Shown here in pieces: positions 57,089-64,000 of a DNA stretch of 64,000 nucleotides. The notes beneath the pieces are model-generated. The model ran no database searches. It had not been told where the DNA came from and saw only the letters and a program-made list of their open reading frames with translations. Numbering within the stretch: the stretch's first letter is position 1; each line of letters starts with the position of its first letter. A program made the translations under genes and the position numbers. The stretch comes from Biscogniauxia marginata (Eukaryota > Ascomycota > Sordariomycetes > Xylariales > Xylariaceae): the NCBI GenBank assembly GCA_022695795.1, contig MU404110.1, positions 186,687 to 250,686 on the forward strand. Reading direction: 5' to 3'.

Positions 57089-60000
57089 TTAAAACCCAAA
57101 GCTATCAAGCAACGAATTCGCATCCGGCTCCTCGAACGCGCTAGGCGGCGCTTTGACACCGCCGTTCTTCAGCACATCCCTAGGTGTCGGCGGTGCCGCG
57201 ACGGGCGACACGGGGAGGTCCTGGACGATGAGCGAGGGCCGACGATGGATCAGTTTCGTGGGATCGATCGCTCCTTCCTCGAGACCCGGAGTAGCCATCG
57301 CCGTTGTCGTCGTTATCGTCGGGGTCTGATGTCGGAAGAACTCCCAGTTGCGGACTTATAGTAGATGAGACGATTAGAATTTTTATCACGGAGTTGGATG
57401 GATAGAAGAGTATTCGGGACGAAGTCTAGCACTAGACAGGTAGGTGAACTCAAAAATTATTTTTGACTTACCTAGATCGAGACCGAGGAGATCACAGCCC
57501 ATGCGGTCGTAGAGCCCAGCGTTGTGCAGCACGAATTCCCACTCCACCCTAGGCGTGACCTTTGTCGCTCCGCGTAGGGTCTGGAGGGTCTGCTGGCGAA
57601 GTTGTGAGTATAGCACCACGAGGGCCGGATCGTCCGTGAGGAACAGCTTAGACTTGATGTCGGTGGAGGCCGGCGTTTCCAGGAGCGTGAACACGGGTGT
57701 CTTTTATTCAGTAAGCTTCAAGCCTCGGTATTACCCAAACAGTGCAGAAGGCTATGCGACGGTGAAAGACTCACAATGAGGGCGCGGACTGCCATATCCC
57801 TCCGCTTCAACATCCAGAATGCCCACGATGCCAACCAGCGGTTGCCTTCTTGGGCGGCAACGGCGAGGACCTCATTTTCCAATAGCTTCCTTAGTATTGG
57901 TCCATTGTCGCCTTCGTAGACCCGTGTGATGGCAATGGCGAGCTGGAGATCCTTGATCTGGTTTAAGCACACGTTGACGGTGTCTTGCAAATGGTCTGCG
58001 AGAAGGAAGAAAGCGGCCGCGTACGCTTGAAATGTGTTAACATAATCCATATGATGAATAACCGGCAGCCCGATTACTTACCAAACCGGCGTTTACTAAG
58101 CAAAGCATACGCATTCTTCAACGCCGTGGTCTTCCATTTGGGATCTTCAAAATTGTTCGCCAGAAGCCGTTGCGTAGCTCCCTGTTCTCGGTTCCAGGTC
58201 GCCATACGCCAGAGGCCCTGGAGCACAGCCTTCTTCCTTAGAGCAAGGTAGAACAGACTGCAGTCGACAGGATTCTTGAACTCGCTCCTAGTATACTCAT
58301 TACGTGCCACGATCTCGAATTGCGCTTTCTGTAAAATGGTAAGATTGATTGCCATCTTGATACTTGCTCTATAGTCTAAACTTACCACGGCAGCCGTATC
58401 AGTGAGCCACATGAACATGCCACTCTCCCTCGCATTCTCCCACAACATGGTTCCATGATATTGGCGGTGTACGAAATCTGTTAGCACATCCTGGCTAGTG
58501 GAATGATAGGCCCAATTAAACTCCCTCCATGACATATGGATCTCGTTCGTCCTCCCCTTTCTCAGGGCATGCTGCCGGAAGAAGAGCATGAACCTGGCGC
58601 CGTTCTCGTCCATAGACCGCCGCTGCCGTTCTACGACGCCAGCGCATTCCACAATGTCAAGGAGTTGGATCTGCTCGTGGCCGGAGAGCTGCGGCAGGGT
58701 TATATTCTGAAGCTTTTCACAGATACTCAAAGCTGTGTCTTCTGAGAATACTTCATTATCATCATAAGACGTCTCCCGAAAAAAGTACCCAGGGCCGTGT
58801 CCGTTGGCGTGTGTTGAGGTCTATATGGTCAGCAGAGAGCTTGATAAAATTGTGTCCTCACACTTACGTTGTCTCTCACGTAGAACTCAGCCAGATCAAA
58901 GCCCAAGTAGTCATCAATTATGTCACCTTCAACGTGATATTTCAAAGTATGATTCAAGGCCAGAAGCACCCGCTGCACCACCGCGTTCTTGCCTGCTATC
59001 ATACACTGGCTGAGGAATTGAGGATGGAACACTGGCAAAGGCCCGTTCATTTTTTGGACTACTTCGAACATGTCTCGAGTTCCATCCTTACGGAAGGGTA
59101 TTCGGGCGTTAGAGATCATTCGGCTTGTAGTCTCAAACCCCCTGTCGTAGAGGAACAGCTGGTTACCCGCGCCAATGACAAGATTTCCATCACTCAACCA
59201 CGTCGAATCTCCAATGGGATGAGGAGTGTATTCGCGGATATTGATCTCTCGAATAGGTGCCCAAGCGGGTCCCTTGTTCAGGTAGTCGAAGCGCATCTGT
59301 GAGAGGAGGACAAGTCGGAACGGAAAGCCGACTGCGAGGATGGACTGGGAGTCTGGCGTCGAAGTCCAATCGAGGTCTTGTACGGTATTGTGGCTCTCGA
59401 AGTCCTGCTCGTACTCTAAGCGGGCACCCCTTATGTCCCAAATGGTCACTTGTGACCGGTTCTGGTTCACGAGGGCAGCTTTCTTCATTGTGCTACCACT
59501 AACCAACGCCGGTTCTGCTACACCCGTCTCCATCGAAGAAGTTGAAAGCCACTCGACCCGGCTTTGCTTTGGATCAACCCTGGCTGTCCAAAACTCTACG
59601 CGTCCCCCATGAGTATATGAGACAGCAACATCGCGGGCAAAAACATCTAAGAAACCGGACACCACAGGCGAAGCTCCTGCAGGATCAACCGGCAGAACAT
59701 AAGCAAGATCTCCCGCGTCATCCACCTTGAAAGTACAGAATTCTCGAACAGGTTCTTGATAGCCGTTGGCCTGAGACGTGGTAGTATTGTTCGATCCCAA
59801 AGGAAGATGAATCTCCCAAACTATTCCCTGCTGCTCCGAAGTGATGGTTGCAACATGGGCGACAGAAACATCATCCGGATTTCGACGAGGCAGTCTAAGG
59901 ATACAGAGGGGCTTGCCAGGAACACTATACTTGCGGTCGGCCAGTAGAGAGGGGGTATGACCTCTGCAATCCCATACCGCAATGCTGTCATGATGCAAGA

Positions 60001-61467
60001 ATATCACAAACCTACCGCCTCTCAGAAGGCTTATTCGGTGGATATGCCGTGTCTCTGGGATGGCATTATGTCGCAGCAGCATAGTTCGTGACGAGTGGAC
60101 AGAATGGTTCCATACTATACTCTCTTCTTTCTCTGTCCGGGATACGATGGCGCGCCCGCTAAAATTCCGCACGATCTTCTTGATCGGACCGGAATGTCCA
60201 GACCACGTCGTCCGGTGAGCCAGGCGGTCTGTCTTGGAAGTTGGGTCTAGGAGATCTGCGATACTACCCTCGAACACTTCTACCTTCCCGTCGAAATGAT
60301 GGAAGAGCATATGGAGGTTCCCCAAGCTTTTGTTGCAATAGCCAAGTATCTCGACATGGTGTGCCGGAGCCAAACGTCCTAGAAAATCGAAGTCCTTTGA
60401 TCTTACATATGCGATGTTATCCACGTTGCCGCGGCCCTTGGACTTGCTACTGACATTTTCCAACGCCCAGGACGACATACTCCCGCGGCCATCAAAGATT
60501 ACGCAAATCTCAGTATCCCTATTGGCGATAGACAGAAGATACTGAAGTGCGACGTCCTCCTTTTCTTGGCCATCTCCTCTTTCCTGGACAGCCTTTTCCG
60601 TCGCGTTGGCAAGGTCTCGCTGGCCGATTATGAAGGCCCATCTCAGGATATGTCCACCACCGTCGGGCTTGTTCCCCATCGCCTTTGCGAGATCTAGCTT
60701 TCCCCACAGACGTAACGACTGGCGATTGTGGCCCTCGGCGCCCGTCCATACGCGCATGTAATTATCGGCGCAAAACGTGTAGAGGACATTTTCGATGGTC
60801 TGGTCGACGTGGAAGGGTTTGCGCCATTGCAGACTCGTGATGGCTCGCGGGTGCGACAGATAGCCAAAGTCGAAGAGCATCTCCTCAGAGCCGAAGTTGA
60901 GTCTTCGCCATACCTTGACCAAGCGATCATGATACCCAATAGATGCGATGTATGAGGAATCGTACGATAGGTTCGCGGCTTTTACGGGACTTGCTAGGTC
61001 TTGTCGCCAATGGCAGGAAGGGGGTGTTGAGGTCGTGTCGTAAAGCCAGAGGGAGGATCGTCCTACGAGAAGCTCCTCGGAGCTACCCCATGACAGCGTC
61101 GCAGGCGTCGAAGCTTGGTCGACTTCAAAGGAAGCTTGCAAAGCCCACTACAAGCAATTAGTGAACTAGAGTTAAGTAGATGACCAGGGAGTCCAACCTT
61201 GAGCGAATCATCGGTATGACCCAAGGGCCGGTAGACCCGTATAGTGGTATCGGTGCATGCTGCTATCTTTCCGGAAGACTCGTCGAAGGAGACTGCGTCA
61301 AGCTTCCGCTCGTCATCGTCGTAAATAGTCTGCAGGATAGTGTCGGGGTCGGAGAGAATGGCTAGGGCGTTGCCGGTGATGTAGACAATGATGCGCTTCC
61401 CGTCCCAGTAACCTGTCGAGACAGCTTGAAGACTAGCTTCGGGTTTGCCTGGAAGGATTACCCTCAT
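57089..61467 (-). CDS. RAV1: RAV1, RAVE complex subunit (vacuolar ATPase assembly)
   Basis: RAVE reassembles V1 and Vo sectors of the vacuolar H+-ATPase after glucose-driven dissociation. Exons 61467-61198, 61147-58868, 58820-58386, 58328-58082, 58025-57775, 57700-57472 and 57354-57089 give 1325 residues, near the yeast length (1357). The N-terminal half forms WD40 beta-propellers (for example RVWTGAEGHNRQSLRLWGKLDL, GHSGPIKKIVRNFSGRAIVSRT, IWDIRGARLEYEQDFESHN). The C-terminal Rav1p domain follows: MFMWLTDTAAV, KNPVDCSLFYLALRKKAVLQ, GLWRMATWNREQGATQRLLA, NNFEDPKWKTTALKNAYALL, ALIV/TPVFTLLETPAS, YDRMGCDLLGLDLVRNWEFF. The tail ends in an acidic-aromatic peptide EEPDANSLLDSFGF. All six introns (47-117 nt) have GT-AG ends and rejoin these conserved blocks exactly. 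It lies tandem with SFI1 upstream. Confidence 0.95.
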
Positions 61468-62152
61468 ACTACCAGTGCGCGTCGTTCGAGGCTAACATCG
61501 CTAGAGACTGTAGGGTACAGGCGGCCGGGCTGGGGTTCGGGGAGAATAGGCGCGTGTCGCGATGTTGTATTTCGGGGAGCGCCTTTTTCGAGTTGAGATG
61601 AGGTCCTGACAAAGCAGACGCCGCTTCGTGCCACTATTCAACCAGTTTCGGATTCTACAAACCGATCACAAGTCGCCAAGATTCTTGGAGGCCTCAAGTG
61701 GTGGAATTGCAGTCTCAAAAGTAAAAAGTTGACAGTAGAAAGAAAGATGGAAGCTTAACGAAGTGAAAGTCAGTTAAGGTCGAGCAGAGCTCCGAAATTA
61801 GTCCTTGTCGGTTGCGGTTGCCGATGCACCATGACGTGGGGGCTAGTCGGCCGATATTACCTCTCAACGCATAACTCCTATTTATACCAGGTACCTTAAT
61901 ATAGTTACTTACTAGCATGTAGAAGTTATATTAATACAACACGACTTTTTGTCATAACTGAACTTTGTTACTTGTCCATAAATTGACTTATTTGGATTAC
62001 AACTCCCAACTCCTTCCCAATGCTACAATGCTATCTCTACACTTCGTATCCTGAACATGTTATGGGGTATCATAATATCATATCTCGTCCATTGCGAACC
62101 AAAACCGCCGGTTCATCAAAAATGCCAAACCATGCTATTAATAACCAGCCCC
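61468..62152. other. Spacer between SFI1 and RAV1
   Basis: About 690 bp on the 5' side of RAV1: its promoter plus the SFI1 3' region. A GGTACC word occurs at 61891. No gene. Confidence 0.5.
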
Positions 62153-64000
62153 TCACGCTGCCCATGATACTCTAAGATTTCTCTTAGGCCGCCCCGTCCG
62201 GCTGGATCTCCCTACCATTTCAGATCCGCCTAGTATCGAGTCCCGACCTTGCCAAGTGGCTCTGGCCCTGCTGGGTACAGGTGCTAGGGGTGTCGTTGTC
62301 TCCCTTGTTCCGAGGGGACCAAGTAAGAGATGCGGTCTTCCCGGAGTTGGTGCATATGTTTCCTCTGCAACGTGCTTGTTCTTATTGTTTGCTGCTGCCT
62401 TCCAAGCATGGAAAAGCCCTCGAACTTGATTCTCCGACGACTGTCGGCGTGCATCTTCTACCACCTGATCCACGCTCTTGTAGTTTCCATCTGGAAGCTC
62501 AACCGGAACAAGCTTGTCTGCAGTCCGGCCATACCACCCCTCAAACCCCTGTCGTAGTAATCTCCTTTCCTTCTTCTCCAGCGCATTTGCAACCATATCT
62601 GGCCGGTTCGCGTTCTGGATCGAGCTAGAGTTCCAGATCTTTAGTGCTCGAGATTTGGCTTTTTCTTCGCGCCGCTCATCGGCTTCGATTTGCACTTCTT
62701 GGTAGAGCACATGTTTTTCACGCCACTGTTCCAAAGCGTTCTGTTTGACATCTACTTCTCTCGTAGAAGCTAGTTCCTTCTGTTCCTGGGCCCGGCTACG
62801 CCATGTATCCAATGCCTGCCAAGTTTGCTTCGCTTCTCGGCCGGCAATGACATCTTCAAGATTTGCATCCATCGTTTCCGAACGCCCGAGGCTCAGTTGT
62901 AATTTCTGCCGCCATTGGGTGACGCAGCGCTCGCCCATGCCTTTCTTCACTATTCGGCGAGTCTCCAAGTGTGCTTCTTTTAGCCTCTCTTTTCGCCGCT
63001 GCTTAGCAAGCTCTCGCCACTCCAACAAGGTATCCCGAGTCTTATAGTAGTAATCGGCACGTTCACTATAACACGCCAGTTCTTGATGCGTTTCAGCAGC
63101 CTCCTTGGCCTTGTTGCGCCAGACTGGCAACGCGTCGGTCACTCTATAATAGTAATTGGCGCGGGTTGCATAATGTTCAAGGAGTTGTTCCCGCTCTTCG
63201 GCTTGATGCGCCTTTCTCCTCAAGATGGGTAGTGTTCTTGTGGTTTTGTAGTAATAATCGGCACGTTCAGCATAATGCTCCAGAACTTGTTCCTCATGTT
63301 CAGCAGCCTGCTGGGCTTTTTCCCTCCAGATAGGAAGTACTTTTGTTGTCCTGTTATAGAAATTCGCACGTTCAGCATTGTGTGCAAGAATCTGCTGTTT
63401 TTGCGAGGCCGCCTCGTCGCGCCAAACAGGAATGGTCTGCGCCAGTCGGTGAATTTGTTGATCAGCCTCAAATTCTTTGACTTTCGACAACCTATCGGCC
63501 GTGTAACTTTCCCAAGCCTCGAAGAATCTCATGCGGAGGATGTGTCTTCTAGCAAGCAAAGTTCTCTCGTCCATCGCATCATCGTCGTCATCAGATGAAT
63601 CGGCAGACTGAGCAGCAGAGATAGAACTCTCGGCGGTAGAGTGCTTTGTGGAAGGAGTAGTGGCACTAGGACTGATCCTAGTACTGGCAGGACGAGTAGA
63701 GCCAGCGGAAGCAATGTCTAGGGTATTACCTTCATGCTTTCGAGTGTTAGCGGTGACGTTCTCAGGGGCACTATTGCTAATTGGGTTGTCGATGTTTGGG
63801 CTGGGGCGGATGGCTAAAGCCTTAGCCTTCAGATTAGTTTCATAAGTCTTAGCGGCCATTTGAGTCATCCTTGATTCCTTCTCTTTATCATGTTCAACAT
63901 CACCAGGTTCAGTTTCAGGTTGGATACGAGAACCAGCTGTAGGAACTTTATAGTCGACCAAGTTCCGGGCCGGTACAACAGTAGGTCCGTCATCATGAGC
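62153..64000 (-). CDS. SFI1: SFI1-like spindle-pole-body protein, C-terminal part (cut by right edge)
   Basis: The frame is open from the right edge (13 further codons beyond the first alternative start at 63961, no stop), so the N-terminal part lies outside the window; 615 codons are visible. Sfi1 is a long helical filament that binds centrin (Cdc31) along its repeats and builds the half-bridge for spindle-pole duplication. Seen: a Ser/Thr-rich lead-in with an acidic DDDDD run, then repeats with the Sfi1 pattern of a helix ending in L-x-x-W-R: RLAQTIPVWRDEA, RTTKVLPIWREKA, KTTRTLPILRRKA, RVTDALPVWRNKA, KTRDTLLEWRELA, then CVTQWRQKL, ALDTWRSRA, ALEQWREKH, ALKIWNSS, GFEGWYGR and LFHAWKAA. Five of these are spaced about 34-36 residues apart with near-identical ERADYYYKT linkers. 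The C-terminus is basic, with RPKRNLRVSWAA at the end. No introns in the visible part. Confidence 0.9.
   Translation of the reverse strand, partial: AHDDGPTVVPARNLVDYKVPTAGSRIQPETEPGDVEHDKEKESRMTQMAAKTYETNLKAKALAIRPSPNIDNPISNSAPENVTANTRKHEGNTLDIASAGSTRPASTRISPSATTPSTKHSTAESSISAAQSADSSDDDDDAMDERTLLARRHILRMRFFEAWESYTADRLSKVKEFEADQQIHRLAQTIPVWRDEAASQKQQILAHNAERANFYNRTTKVLPIWREKAQQAAEHEEQVLEHYAERADYYYKTTRTLPILRRKAHQAEEREQLLEHYATRANYYYRVTDALPVWRNKAKEAAETHQELACYSERADYYYKTRDTLLEWRELAKQRRKERLKEAHLETRRIVKKGMGERCVTQWRQKLQLSLGRSETMDANLEDVIAGREAKQTWQALDTWRSRAQEQKELASTREVDVKQNALEQWREKHVLYQEVQIEADERREEKAKSRALKIWNSSSIQNANRPDMVANALEKKERRLLRQGFEGWYGRTADKLVPVELPDGNYKSVDQVVEDARRQSSENQVRGLFHAWKAAANNKNKHVAEETYAPTPGRPHLLLGPLGTRETTTPLAPVPSRARATWQGRDSILGGSEMVGRSSRTGRPKRNLRVSWAA
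63040..63460 (-). repeat. Tandem ~105-bp coding repeats of SFI1
   Basis: Four to five consecutive units of about 34-36 codons sharing the block (E/T)RA(D/N)YYY at a constant distance before LPxWRxKA. Adjacent units are similar at the DNA level too, pointing to fairly recent unit duplication. Confidence 0.75.

Noticed and set aside
1..64000. CRISPR arrays, prokaryotic operons, phage or intact transposons
   Set aside because: No regularly spaced repeats with unique spacers and no integrase, transposase or reverse-transcriptase motifs; the genes are eukaryotic with introns.

Overview
The window is nuclear DNA of a filamentous ascomycete (Pezizomycotina, most likely a Sordariomycete). The signs are genes split by short introns of about 47-175 nt with GT donors and CTAAC-like branch sites close to the acceptor, a HET-domain incompatibility gene, a DUF3712 vacuolar protein of filamentous-fungal size, and fungal orthologues of SFL1, YME2, EMI1, RAV1 and SFI1. 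Exon joins below were worked out by eye. Every multi-exon model that lies wholly inside the window gives an open frame whose total length is a multiple of three.

Layout. 1-1173: 3' part of a CYP52-like P450, cut by the left edge. 2544-3515: low-complexity Lys-rich protein of unknown function. 4592-6520 (-): SFL1-type HSF-family regulator. 6521-15313: gene-poor, with one stretch of unassigned open frames (8968-10344). 15314-17428 (-): HET-domain protein, followed by an AT-rich gene-poor stretch to 20968. 20969-30118 is a compact core block: TAG1 (-), ornithine carbamoyltransferase (+), acetolactate synthase regulatory subunit ILV6 (-), and a ten-exon KHDC4-like KH protein (+). It is followed by TRAPPC13 (+, 30602-31862). 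31863-38057 is a 6-kb stretch with no secure gene. 38058-47220 holds a DENN-domain protein (+), YME2 (-) and EMI1 (+). 47800-64000 is all on the minus strand: cytosolic HSP70, a dienelactone-hydrolase-family enzyme, an OPT transporter, RAV1 and the C-terminal part of SFI1, which runs off the right edge.

How the genes relate. This is mostly a housekeeping chromosome segment, not a pathway cluster. There are thematic links: two mitochondrial amino-acid biosynthesis genes (OTC and ILV6) converge 355 bp apart, and ILV6 has a perfect GCN4/CPC-1 box in its promoter. TAG1 and RAV1 both serve the vacuole. TRAPPC13 and the DENN protein both concern Rab/membrane traffic. YME2 and EMI1 are both mitochondrial and divergently transcribed. 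The HSP70 promoter contains three GAA modules at an exact 10-bp period, a step-type heat-shock element.

I found no CRISPR, prokaryotic feature, rRNA, convincing tRNA or intact transposon. No clearly new biological system stands out. The best leads are frame-preserving introns in SFL1 and the DENN gene, a 22-nt micro-exon in the KH gene, a 26-bp perfect palindrome, a dispersed TAGGTACCTA-like motif in intergenic DNA, and a possible hidden exon in the 6-kb gap.
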